A stretch of 38,888 bases of DNA from Guillardia theta CCMP2712 (Eukaryota > Cryptophyceae > Pyrenomonadales > Geminigeraceae): contig NW_005434586.1 of the NCBI RefSeq assembly GCF_000315625.1, positions 14,790-53,677 of the forward strand, in the 5' to 3' direction. The notes below the pieces were generated by a model. It worked only from the letters and a program-made list of their open reading frames with translations, did not search any database and was not told the origin of the DNA. Shown in pieces: positions 1 to 10,379 of this stretch; position 1 is the stretch's first letter; the number at the start of each line of letters is the position of its first letter. The position numbers were made by a program, and so were the translations under genes.

Positions 1-149
1 CACTAAGGAGAGCAAGATGAGCTTTTCAGCCGCAAATCATCATCAAGTATCAACCGATGTCTACCTACATCGCTCCCACTGACTCCGACGGGCCGGCCGG
101 GCAGTCATAAAGGAGGATGAGATTTACTCTCATAGTTTATCAGGCTGGT

Positions 150-715
150 ACCTGTGAGCCAACCCGGCGCTGTTCTTCCAGGCGTTAGTCCGTCTCGGAG
201 GCAGTCCCCGGGGGCCGGGCGAACCGGGCGGCTAGCCCGACTGAGCGTGCGGAGCCCGGGGTCCGAGAGTCCCCGGCGAACGGCGGCGTCGCCGGAGTCG
301 CTCGGACTCGGGACCGCCGGGGGAACTCGGAAGCTCGCGCAGCGATTCGACCGGCCCGCGACTCATGATTCGTGAGTCATGCCCTGCGATGACAGACGGA
401 TGTTCGGAAGGCCACCCGACAGACTCGGGCCCACCGCTATTCGACCCGGGCCGGTCACTGGGTCGCCGTACCCGCCGGCCCGGTGGCCGTGAGACGACCC
501 ACTCATTAACTTCGAGTCTGGATGCGGTCACTGGGAAGGTATCACAACTGCTGAGCATCTTCGACTCTACTGCCAGTGATTGTCCTCGTGAAACCAGCGG
601 CGGCCGCGACTCGGACTCCAGACGGACCGCAGGGCAGGCCCCGGGCAGTCCGCCGACAATGACTCCATGACTCCGTGACTCAATAATTGATCCTCGTACG
701 GTGACTCGGAAGGCC
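150..715. repeat. GC-rich block, likely dispersed repeat
   Basis: Very GC-rich stretch (runs of CCCGG, GCCGG and GGGCC) with interspersed GACTC/GAGTC motifs, including a near-palindrome around 360-382 (GACTCATGATTCGTGAGTC). A similar vocabulary (GAACGGCGGCG, GGACTCGG, CCGGAGTC) recurs at 6225-6600, and a related but more repetitive GGCCGGC block lies at 25978-26040, so I read these as members of one dispersed family. The open frames across it are low-complexity Arg/Pro/Ser/Gly products of base composition and show no protein family. Confidence 0.5.
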
Positions 716-719
716 TGAG

Positions 720-1475
720 GCCACGGCTAAAATGAGTCATTGAGTCATTGAGTCATTGACTCGATGACACAGTGACTCTATCACTCTATCGGACTCGATG
801 ACTCAGTGATATGACTCTATGACTCTATGACTCTATCTATGACTCTATGACTCAATGACTCTATGACTCTATGACTCTATGACTCTATGACTCTATGACT
901 CTATGACTCTATGACTCTATGCCGCAGTGACTCTATGACTCTACGACTCTATGACTGAATGACTCTATGACTCAATGACTCAATGACTCATTGACTCAAT
1001 GACTCTATGACTGAATGACTCTATTACTCTATGACTCAATGACTCAATGAATCAATGACTCTATGACTGAATGACTCTATTACTCTATGACTCAATGACT
1101 CAATGAATCAATGACTCTATGACTCTATGACTCTATGACTCTTTGACTCTATGACTGAATGACTCTATTACTCAATGAATCAATGACTCTATGACTCTAT
1201 GACTCTATGACTCTTTGACTCTATGACTGAATGACTCTACGACTGAATGACTCTATGACTCTATGACTCTATGACTCTTTGACTCTATGACTGAATGACT
1301 CTACGACTCAATGACTCTATGACTCTATGACTCTATGACTCTATGACTCTTTGACTCTATGACTGAATGACTCTACGACTGAATGACTCTATGACTGAAT
1401 GACTCTATGACTCTATGACTCTATGACTCTATGACTGAATGGCTCAATGACTGAATGACTCTATGACTCTGCGGT
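720..1475. repeat. 8-bp tandem array of TGACTC-containing units
   Basis: About 90 units of an octamer, mostly GACTCTAT with variants GACTCAAT, GACTGAAT, GACTCATT and GACTCTTT. Higher-order blocks recur, for example the run from a GACTGAAT through TACTCTAT near 1011-1035 and again near 1071-1095. At the left edge (about 732-760) the unit appears as GAGTCATT, the reverse complement of AATGACTC, and then switches to the GACTC sense, so an inverted junction is present. Units ending in CA form TGACTCA, the core of AP-1/GCN4-type bZIP sites. No coding potential. Confidence 0.9.
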
Positions 1476-1539
1476 AACTCAAACCCCCTGGCCCAGTGTG
1501 TCGTCGGTCTATCTTCAATGGACTATCTCAGGTAACTTC

Positions 1540-2480
1540 CTCGGTAGTAAGAGGAAGAAAGGGAGGATTTTGACAGGGAAGAAATGAGAGACAATGAAAG
1601 GGAGAGAAGAGGAGGGGAAGAGAGAGACGATCTATTAAGAGTTCGAGAGAAGGAGGAGGGTGGGAGACAGAAGGAAGAAGAGGGGTCAGGGACGATAGAA
1701 GGCATAAGAAGGCAGTGGGCGAGCATAACAGGGAGAGGAAGAGCAGGACAGGGAGAGGGGGAGGGGGGGAGACAGGGAGACAGGGAGAGGAGGAGAGAGG
1801 GAGTCAGAGGCAGGGGCAGGGGCAGAGAGAGAGTAGAGGCAAGCGAAAGACAGAGAGAGCAGAGAGAGCAGAGAGAGCCAGGAAGATAGAGAGAGGGAAC
1901 AGAGAGAAATAGAAGAGGGGGGAGGGAGGGAGGGGAAAGGAGGGAAATGGGGGTGAGAAGAAGCAGCAAGAAGGGAGAGAAAGCGAAAGAGAGGGAGGAA
2001 GCGTTGAGGGAAGATAGGAAGGAGGGAGGGAGAGATAGAAAGGGAAAGAGTAAAAGTGAGCGAGGGAGAGCGACAGGTAAGGAAAGTGTTAGGGAGGACG
2101 GGAGCGAGCGAGCGAGCGTGCGATGGAGAAATGGAGAGCGTTCGAACTTCGGAATCGACCTAGGATTGCTTCCTCCCCGAAGATATTGGGCTCAGAAGGG
2201 AGCGGGTGAGTGAGAAGGTGCAGCGAAGGAGAGGACGACGGAGTTCTGGAGGAAGAGGGAAGAGAGAAAAACGCGCACTGTTGAAGCAGAGTGAGGAAGT
2301 GAAGGAAGCAAATTGAGAGGCGTGAAGAGTAGAAATACACGCGAAAAGACCAGGGAAAGTACAGTATAGCGAGGGAGGGTGGGAGAACGAGAGGAGAAGA
2401 AGCTGAGAGGAGAAACAGGGGGAGGGGAGCGGGAGAGCAAGAGGAAGATGGAAGAGAGATGTATCGTACCGTTGAGTAAG
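1540..2480 (+). repeat. Polypurine (GA-rich) tract
   Basis: About 940 bp in which the + strand is overwhelmingly A/G (GAGAGA, GGAGGG, GGGAGA runs) with few pyrimidines. The open frames on both strands are Arg/Glu/Gly-rich or Ser/Leu/Pro-rich, as expected for such composition, and I do not call them genes. Such tracts can form triplex (H-DNA) structures. Confidence 0.8.
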
Positions 2481-2484
2481 AGTA

Positions 2485-3168
2485 GGAGGGGAGAGTCTTC
2501 TCCCCTACCCCTTCCACGCCCGTCAAGCCCTCTACACCTTTCACTGTGTCATTCCGAGACTTGAGACACGAGTCTCATGCCAGCCGATTCCACATTTTCT
2601 ACGCAAGACCTTTGTTGAGCTCTCGATGAAAGCATTTTTCCTTTCCATACGCCTAGACTATGCAAAACAGTTGAAAATTAACAGGCCTATGACATAAGCT
2701 GAACAAGGTAGTAATCAATGCCATACTCTGACAGAGTTACATGTGTTATGGGTCCCCTCAGAATATTTATTTCAATCTTGATACTTGAATGGTTTTGTTT
2801 ACAAGAAACTTATTGCCATCGAACTCCTTCCACTTTTTTGTGACCTGCAAGTTTCACCATGACTTCAGAAAAAAGTTCAACTCAAAGGTATAAGACCTTG
2901 TCTGGAGTCTCCGCAAGAGAATCGCTAACACGGATGGCCACACTCGATGCACCTTTTCCAATACCGACATTCCACTCTTCGGTCGACCTCGAGTACCATA
3001 TGTAGCCTTAAACAAGCAAGTCAACGACATTGTATTTTAGTGAATAACAAGCATCCTTCAACCGGGTCCGTCTTCTTGCCTATATGATGGCCTCTCATTG
3101 TACAACATTCGTTCCTTGAAATATTCCCTTTGATACACAATCATTTCCCTTGTGAAGCATGAAATACT
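2485..3168. other. Spacer downstream of the 3169-4559 gene
   Basis: Balanced-composition sequence with no long open frame. Past the stop I chose at 3169-3171 a possible donor and a short open frame on the minus strand (about 3115-3035) could be a further exon of the neighbouring gene. I could not support it further and see nothing else. Confidence 0.4.
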
Positions 3169-4559
3169 CTACCCTTGCAGTGAGCTGTGCTTGAGTAAAG
3201 ATCCAGCAAGTAGAACAGCGTCAGGGAAGATATAATTTGAATCTTCGATCAACCAACCGACGCCTCCATTGCTTGATCTGCATTTCAACTTTTCAAGGTC
3301 CTCGATAACACTGTAAGAATTAAATGCTCACCGCAACCTCAATCCACAAAATTTAGAATACTTAGAGCATTGCTGATTTGCCAGCATATTTCTGTAAATC
3401 TCCATAACGCTTAATGACCCGAACTTGCTAACAACAGCTTCTTCTGGCGTTTTGCGCGCAATCCCGAGCTTGCTCAGATATTGCTCCGAGGCATGTTCCT
3501 TAAAGTTCGTCAGAGTAGGGTGCAAAGATGTATTCAACAAGGAGGAACAACCTGGATCATTCTCACAATTACACAGTCGCGTGTCCTGCCTAGCTTTTCC
3601 CTTGAGTGAAGCGACTCGAGATGCCCCTGCGAGGCTCTGCAGGCGTCAAGCAACTCGTTCATCTCGCACTCTTTTGTTTTTTTCATCATTGGAGCCGCAC
3701 GCCTTGGACTGAGAGGTTCGAAGATTGCACGTCCTCCGGCTGATGAATTTTTCTTCTTCGGAAGCCCTGCAATACCATCGCTTCCTCTTGTCACTCCTTG
3801 AGTTTCGTGACAGAAGATAGGCTTCTTCATCGCATTCTCCGCTTCCGTCATATTTGAAGCAAACGAGAAAACAGATGCTGCGCTTTCGCTCTTCAGAAAA
3901 AATCACAAAAATCAGTACACGTGTTTTCGTAAATTGTAGAGAATCACCCGCAAATGCATGTGATCCCCATCACTATTCTGGGGCCAAGGTACTGAGTTTT
4001 CAATTAATGTTCAAACTTGTAGGCGAAAACAACGCAGCAACTACTAACCCATCAGACCATCAACTATTGCAACCCCATCATCTTCAATGACAATCGAAGG
4101 CAAACTTGTTTCGCCGTTGGATATTGAGAATTCATCGACAAGATCGTTCAAGCTCGTTTCGACGTGTGTATTGCTGGTGATTGCAAATCTTTGCAAAAAT
4201 TCTCTTGGAGCATATCGTGCAGCGACCTTAAACGCCTTTCAATCAGAATCCAGGTATCATTTTTAGAATGTTACCGACTGAAGAACGTCCTGGTTGATAC
4301 CCTCAAGAACTCCTAAATACGGATATTCTCCCAGCTCGTCCTTGTTTACTTCTTCACTTTCTAAACCAGATGTCGTTTCAACTTGTTCATCTTTCTCCCT
4401 GGGAAGGCTGCCATCAATCAATCATCATATCAACACATGTTTGATTAAACAGTGAAAGAAGTAACTTCACCACCTGTTGAAAAGTTTGGATTCAAATTCA
4501 GGATGAAGAGCCTCCTTGAACGCAATGAGTAGCGTCTCTTCTAGCGACAGCTGACTCAT
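3169..4559 (-). CDS. Unidentified protein, seven-exon gene
   Basis: No family recognised. Exons on the minus strand: 4559-4474, 4407-4275, 4235-4049, 3991-3948, 3890-3655, 3589-3362, 3310-3169, giving 351 residues with every phase consistent. The start ATG opens MSQLSLEETLLIAFKEAL. The middle is acidic and polar, exon 5 holds a basic Ser/Pro stretch (EPLSPRRAAPMMKKTK), and exons 6-7 look helical. Introns are 39-67 nt. Two junctions are uncertain: the exon 5 donor (65-nt and 80-nt introns both restore frame to the GCTAG acceptor) and the last intron, where three donors give 51, 27 or 21 nt in the same frame; 51 nt matches the other genes best. No signal peptide or membrane segment seen. The 3' end may extend further. 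Confidence 0.55.
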
Positions 4560-5147
4560 ATCCCATCAAGGCCCTTCAACCGGCGGTGGCTCACTTGAGA
4601 CTTCTGGTCCGGGTCACAACTGCCGCTCAAACAGCGTGGGGCTTGAAAGTTGCCCGCCTGTGCGCCGCATTGTACCCCGATGACAAGCGAGTCGACCGTG
4701 ACTATCTTTTAGAGCGGCAAGTGCTCCATGAAGGGGTGGGGGTAATTGAATGACAGATAGTATGGGGTTGATGGACTAGTCTAATCCAGATATAAGATGG
4801 GTGGGGGTCATTTTGGAGTAGGTGGGGGTTTGCAACAATCGCAATGGTGGCGTGCGCATGCTGTGGAGGGGAGCTCCAATTTCACAGTAGCAGCACATTG
4901 TGAGCCTGAAGAACATCTTCACGTATTCAGAACTAAATTTGATATTCATTATTAATCTTAAGTGAATGATATCTTGATTGTGTGTGGTACAACATTCTGT
5001 TTTCACCATTTTTTGAGTCGCCAACTTCTGCAGATTTGCATGTAGAAGTACCATGCCGGATGATTTTGGTGTGCTGACTCACTTCTGAAGCAATGTTGAT
5101 CTTGTACAAATGTAACTGAAAAGGATTTATTTCTTAGCAACATCATC
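4560..5147. other. Spacer with G-rich patch next to transposon remnant
   Basis: Contains a G-run-rich patch at about 4725-4835 (repeated GTGGGGGT-like words), one of at least five such patches in the window. The rest lies downstream of the transposase remnant and may be its degraded tail or 3' flank. No supported gene. I did not find terminal inverted repeats by eye. Confidence 0.4.
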
Positions 5148-6228
5148 TTATACGATTTCACCGATGATGATCTTGGTGCTCCAGTAAGCAATTTCTACGC
5201 GACGCTGGTCCGCAGATACCAAATGGTCTCTTAAAAGGATCATTCTTGCTACAAAGTGAAAAACAGAAGGTATGAAAGATCGAGCGTGGTCGTCAACAAG
5301 TATGAGTTGGTGATCATCCAACGGCTTCTTCCCTGTTCCTGGCTGACCCTTCCTTCGATACCGAATTTTCAAATGGGGATCGGTTTCTTCTGTTGTATTC
5401 CACGTCGAAATGAGAAGTTTTCTTGGGGTATCAGGCCTGCCAGGTTCATTCCACGCATGCCCGAAAATGAACTTTTCCCTGCCATTATGCTGCCATGAAG
5501 TTGATACGGTCTTCGTAGCACCTCTTACTGCTCTAGCCTCCCATGCATCCTTGTTCAGATATTGTTTTGGAAAGCCTCTGTGACATTGTTTGACCAATCC
5601 TGTGAAAAACGTGTTCCTCTCCAACAGAGCTTGTGCAGTTGACACTGACGCAAAAGCAGAACCTGCGTAAAGAATGTGACCCTGGTTGAAGTAAGGCTTC
5701 ATCAATCTGAGAACCCATGATGTATGCTTCGGATATTGATTAGTAAATTCTTGATTCTCCATGACTCGTTTGCCTTCTTGTAACTCTAGCTGCAACATAA
5801 TTCCATAGGTACACTCTGCAATGTTCTTGTACTCACTGCCAATACCTTGTGGTTTTCGGGCAATTTTGGTTAGAAATGGGATTCCATCATCAATGTCCTT
5901 CATACAAAGTCAGTCCATTTACCCATGCTTTCATCCAAAATCAATTCAGATCCAGGACGAATTGTTTGCAATCAATTCGCATTGAAAGCGTGTATAAGGG
6001 GTCGGATACAACTTGATTAAAAGCATTGTCTGTTATGTACGCATACGGAGGAGCGAATTTCACGTGCTTTCGCCATTGTTCGAATCGAAAACGACTGACT
6101 CCAAAGCGCTTACCCAAATCAACAGGCGGGCTGGCCAAGTCGTACTGATCGCTGCTCAGCGGCTTGAGTAAAGGGACTGATCGTGTAGAGTCGTGATGAA
6201 CTTCGGAACAACCGTTGTGACACGGCAC
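5148..6228 (-). pseudogene. piggyBac-type transposase remnant (DDE_Tnp_1_7-like)
   Basis: Minus-strand frames 6228-5941 and 5903-5148 match successive parts of the piggyBac/PGBD transposase family. The first has the RFEQWRKHVKF segment; between them, in another frame, lies DESMGKW, the motif around the first catalytic Asp; the second has TKIARKPQGIGSEYKN, LERNTFFTGLVKQC and FPKQYLN. The reading frame is broken at least twice around 5945-5903 (a frame change before DESMGKW, then a stop). The second catalytic Asp, normally in an ADSxFAS-like motif, reads AGSAFAS here. The later part of the family domain and the terminal Cys-rich finger are missing or unrecognisable. A domesticated gene seems unlikely; I read this as an inactive relic. 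Confidence 0.75.
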
Positions 6229-6600
6229 GCCGGTTGCCCGTGACTCGGACGGACAGGCCGCCCGGCAGGGCCGGGCCCGGCGAGTCCTTGCGGCACGCGG
6301 CTGCCACTGGGTGACTCCTCAGGCTCCGGAACTTCCCGGAGTCCGGCCGCCGGGGCGGCCCCGGGCCCCGGGCCGATGAACGGCGGCGTTCGGAACGTCC
6401 GTCACCGTGGCAGATCGGACTCGGAGTCGTGTCAGGTCAGTCTCGGAGTCAGCGGCTGCCTTCGGAGCGCGCGGCACATCGCGGCTGACCCGCCCGGCCC
6501 GCCCGGGCCCGGCCGCTCCGGGGGCCCGGACCGAGTCTGGAGTCCCCGGGAGTCCCATTGGAACTGGCGGCTTTCCCGGAACCAATCTCTTGAGTAACGA
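6225..6600. repeat. Second GC-rich dispersed block
   Basis: Dense GGGCCC/CCGGCC/GGACTCGG sequence resembling 150-715, immediately abutting the 5' end of the piggyBac remnant. Overlapping open frames on both strands are low-complexity Arg/Pro/Gly products and are not called. Its position suggests it belongs to the same transposon or is a target of nested insertion; that link is inference. Confidence 0.5.
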
Positions 6601-6991
6601 TGTTATGTAACGGTTACGCGAAGAGACGCCGGGAGTAATGTACGGGGCAGTCGAAGCTGGAACAGGTAAGAACATGGAAGATGAGGATGAGGAAGAGTAC
6701 AGATATACAATATGAGAACATAGCACGGAATAATGCCGATCGAGAATGCGACTTACCTAGGAGTGACTTACCCGTTTCCAACGTATGCGGATTGTAGTAC
6801 ACAACAGCGAAGCATGTCACCTTTTGGCGAAGGCTGTGACGTAACTTGAAACCATGTTGTTTGGAGTGAGTTTACCGGGTAGATGTCATGATCTCAATAA
6901 GGAGAAGTGAACGTGATAGATCATGATCCTAGATTATTTCAATCTTTGGTGGTGATTGAAAAGGTTTCTTGCAGTACCTGAGCGGAGCACC
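6601..6991. other. 5' flank of the 6992 gene
   Basis: Balanced-composition spacer ending at the chosen ATG of the next gene. Presumed promoter and 5' leader. No TATA-like element or other motif stood out. Confidence 0.3.
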
Positions 6992-7943
6992 ATGCCATCA
7001 GCGAGATGGCAAAGGATGTTCGCTGGCGTTCTTGCATGTATGGCTGCTGCAATCTTGGCTTTGACAGTTGTCAGGTACGCTGTATGTTGGGTCAGTCATC
7101 TTCACTCACGATTTCTCAGTTTCAACGAGAAGGATGTTCTGCTGCAGAAGTCATTGCAAAACGAAATTCAAAGGGATCTCTCCCTTCTGAAGAAACAGCA
7201 GGAAATTGTGGACAGAACTGAAAATATTCTAGTTTCTGCTTATAAGGCCAAGTCTTTGAATGCTCGCAAGGTAAGTCTTTTCTTGTTTTCCTCTGTGAAA
7301 ACCTGTGTATGGTGAAGGCTAAGCTTAGCAGTGAATGTGCATTTGTCTGTGATTCACAACTTATGTTGTCCTGATCGCTTGTATGTATCAGGCAGGAAAA
7401 TCCAAACAGCTTCAACGCTTGGATTGGTACCCGACTGATGAGTCCCAGCATCGACCAGCTGCTGTACCGTGGCAGGAGGGCATGCCTGGACAGCGGAGCT
7501 ACAGCGTTGAACGATACGTGAACACTAATGGCCCACAAGACCTCGCAAAGGTTGATGGCGACAAGATTGCAGATTGGAACGAGTTTTTTAACAACATGAA
7601 CGTTGAAGTGAGTTCTTTGTTTGCATTTCCCTCTTGATTGTCTTGGAAGGTTGACGCTCCGAGGTGGGACAAGACTGGAATGGTTGTTGATAACATTGAG
7701 GCTATTCCCGCATGCTCAGTGGACTGTGACAAAGAAGGAACTGTATGACCTTGTCGTCTCGTTTGTTATCCACGGTTTACTGTCGGCAGGACGACGATAA
7801 AGACTTCGAATTCTACAGCGACTTGAACGCCATCAACGTGAGGCGTGTTTTCAACTTGCACATGTATGACGGATCATTTTCAGGGACGTGGACACATCGT
7901 GGACAATCTTGATAACATCGACGCTTGTGATGTTGACTGTTGA
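6992..7943 (+). CDS. Single-pass membrane protein with repeated VDN motifs
   Basis: No known family. Exons 6992-7270, 7392-7607, 7650-7742, 7790-7837 and 7884-7943 give 231 residues with all phases 0 and clean GT-AG sites (GTAAGT, GTGAGT, GTATGA, GTGAGG donors). The N terminus is short and basic (MPSARWQR), then a hydrophobic helix at about residues 10-31, then a charged, coiled-coil-like stretch to about residue 93. The C-terminal third carries two copies of one motif: MVVDNIEAIPACSVDC and HIVDNLDNIDACDVDC, each preceded by an F-x-x-x-N segment and lying on separate tiny exons, which suggests exon duplication. The protein ends on the second Cys. A signal anchor with the coiled coil outside the membrane is likely; function unknown. 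Confidence 0.72.
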
Positions 7944-8131
7944 TCATGATAGCGCTGTATGTATTTTGGATATTCATTGGCTTGAACAAACTTGCTGAAT
8001 TTTGAAACGTACTGCGCCGGTCCTGGTTTGGGGTTTAGTTCCTGGTGTGCATGCCTGCGGCTCTCTGGTGAACGATTGAAATTTGATGTGTGCAAGCAGA
8101 CGGACAGATTCACCATGGATAACTAGAAAGT

Positions 8132-9284
8132 TTATTTTGGGGAAGAGCTTAGACTTTGTGACGAGTTTGGGGATTGTTCATCCTGCAGCTTCTGTTGTGG
8201 GTGTCGGGTGTTGTCACGTGAGTCGGCTCGATGAACGATCTTGGAGGATCCTGTTCTTCTCTGATCTCGATAAGCTTGATCTTGTGCCCAGCGGTTGTAG
8301 TCCTGGGCGAGACCCTTCAAGAAAGTCGTTTGCAACAAGTTCAACGTTGTTTTCAGCACTGAGTTGCCAGTCTCCAACATGAGAGGTTTTGGAAACATGA
8401 CCCGAAAGATCTGAGGTGGATCCACCCAGACATAAACCTCCGACCTGTTTAAGCTCAAGATATGAAATCGAGGCAGTCAAATGTGACCACCTTGCAACGA
8501 TCATGCTCCGCAAGCCTCGCACATCCTCTCGCGCTTGCAGCAGAACTTTGATCTCAAAATCAAACTTCGAGTTGAGGTCAAGCCGTTGCACCTGCCGATG
8601 GCGTGAGTTATGTACAAAGCTTTCCTCATCAAGACCTCTGGACTGCCTTCAAGCTTGCACTCTTTTGCAGAGATAGTGACTCCTTCTTCAGTGATATCTA
8701 CTGTGGCAACAACATATGGACGAAGCCAGACATTGAAAATCTGCAGCTCGGGAACCTAGAAAGCGTAGATGTAAGGAGAGGTAATCTGAAGGCGAGGATG
8801 ACCCTCAAGGCAAAATGATGCTCGTCCTTCTTCTCTAAGCGAGCTTTGTTGGGAAGCGGAATCAGAACGTACTGATCGACAGGCAATCTGCAAGGGAGCA
8901 TCACCAAAAAGCAAACAACACACAAAGTTTCCACTTCATATAGTTGCCAAGGCTGCATCCTTCGTCGTGCTTGGGAGATACAGCGATGTTGGAAACAACC
9001 TTTGCTCCGAAGACAATGTCCTTTCGACCTCGAGGAGATGGTCGTACCCAAATGTCGCTACCAGAGTCACCAACCATCCGAAGCTTGGCAAGCCTGAGGT
9101 TCTGCCCTGACCTTTTCTCGGGTTGAATGCCAAGGGGAGAACTCACGCCATGTTTGCAGCCTAGTTTGATGGAATGGTGACAAACGCTGGTGAAGCACCA
9201 GACTTGCTGCTGCACTAATGATAGTTGCACCAAAAGCGCCGCAAGTTTCCATTTCGCACCACTCAACAAGAATCCAGAAGCCAT
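8132..9284 (-). CDS. Plastid-targeted DUF1997 family protein
   Basis: Exons 9284-9147, 9101-8935, 8887-8803, 8755-8636, 8591-8491 and 8444-8132 (307 residues). DUF1997 proteins are found in cyanobacteria and plastids; their biochemical role is not established. Family hallmarks are the N-terminal LPVDQYVLIPLPNKA strand, the VPELQIFNVWLRPYV segment, and the C-terminal LQTTFLKGLAQDYNRWA helix typical of the domain end. The start MASGFLLSG gives a good signal peptide (hydrophobic LAALLVQLSLVQQQVWC followed by Phe), then a basic stretch, i.e. a bipartite plastid presequence; an in-frame ATG ten codons upstream (9314) is a poorer start. The first intron (9146-9102) is 45 nt and in frame, so retention would only insert 15 residues. 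The other introns are 44-47 nt. Confidence 0.85.
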
Positions 9285-9314
9285 TGCCCTGTCACAAACA
9301 GATTCCTTGCTCAT

Positions 9315-10379
9315 CTCAATTCAAATAAATGACCGAAGCAAGGTCTTGTCTTTTGATACAAGTCTGTCGCGATGTTTTTCTTCGAACTGTCTGATGGTAA
9401 TGAACAGTTATTTCTTTTTGATGACCACAGCATTGCTTCATTTGCTCTCAGCCTTGGTCTCAACCCCAAGTTACTACCGAATCATGTTGTGTTTTTCTGC
9501 CAAAGCATCTATCTATCTACATTTCACAGCAATAATGATGGTTGACCTTCTACTCACCTAATCAATTTGGACGTAAATGATATCTCGTTCATTCCCTTTG
9601 TTTCTCCTTACCTTTGCAGCTCTGTTGAAAGACTTCCTTACATTGCGGTGTACTTTCAGACTAACGTCCCTCCCCCATATAGTTTCAACCACCTTGTCGT
9701 GCTCTTCGCTATCTTTGGTTCATCCTAAACCCTTTGCTTAAATTTTATCCTTTCCCTGCTTTTTCTGACGCTCCATGCCCATGACTTTGAGCTCTCCGCT
9801 TCCATATCTCTTCTCTCTCGATGTCTCGTCATGATTGTCCTTCCTTCCTCCTTCCCTTGCAGTCCACTTCCTACTCCCAGCCTCCAAGCCCATGCTTTTA
9901 TGTCACGATTCCGAAGTTTTACTCAATAATACTACCCCACCCCAGATGTTCATCTCAGTATCATCCACCCCTACTCCCTTCAGATTATTCAACCAGACCG
10001 CAAGTCTGCCTCAGTTTCCTGCAGTGGCGCTTTTTTGATGCTGGCTTTGATGCTTGTTGGAGTGCGCAATGGGGGAGGGGGCGGGGCTGTCGAGCACCTA
10101 GTGCTCTCTGGCTGGCTGGCTGGCTGGCTGTCTTCTCTTCCTTCAGCCTTCATTGCATCTTCACATCCCCATCCTCTTCCATTTCCATCCCTCCGCCCCA
10201 CCAACCCTCCTGTAGTTTCCCTCCTTTCGCATCCCTCCTGTTTTCGAGAGGAGGACACTCTTTGGTTTGGTCAAGGGCAGATGGAAGAAGCAGATGGCTA
10301 GCGGGGACGATGGAAGAGACTATGATCAGATCATTGAACATTTGTGGCCTTGAGTCTTGCGTCTGCGTTTAACATCGCA
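9315..10379. promoter_or_regulatory. Divergent intergenic region, pyrimidine-rich
   Basis: Separates the minus-strand DUF1997 gene from the plus-strand helical-protein gene, so it should hold both promoters. From about 9590 to 10250 the + strand is rich in C and T. A perfect (GGCT)5 run lies at about 10109-10130. Long open frames here are composition artefacts. An upstream coding exon of the next gene (around 10293-10345, ATGGCTAGCGGGG...) is possible, but I could not join it in frame. Confidence 0.4.

Noticed and set aside
154-670. Overlapping frames on both strands in the GC-rich block
   Set aside because: Low-complexity Arg/Pro/Ser sequence in several frames at once, typical of stop-poor GC-rich DNA.
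720-1475. CRISPR-like array
   Set aside because: Units are 8 bp with no spacers; it is a simple tandem satellite in a eukaryotic context.
1523-2544. Arg/Glu-rich (+) and Leu/Ser/Pro-rich (-) open frames
   Set aside because: Expected from a polypurine tract; composition alone explains the lack of stops.
3646-3906. Alternative open frame overlapping exon 5 of the 3169-4559 gene
   Set aside because: Phase from the upstream exons selects the other frame, which also stays open longer.
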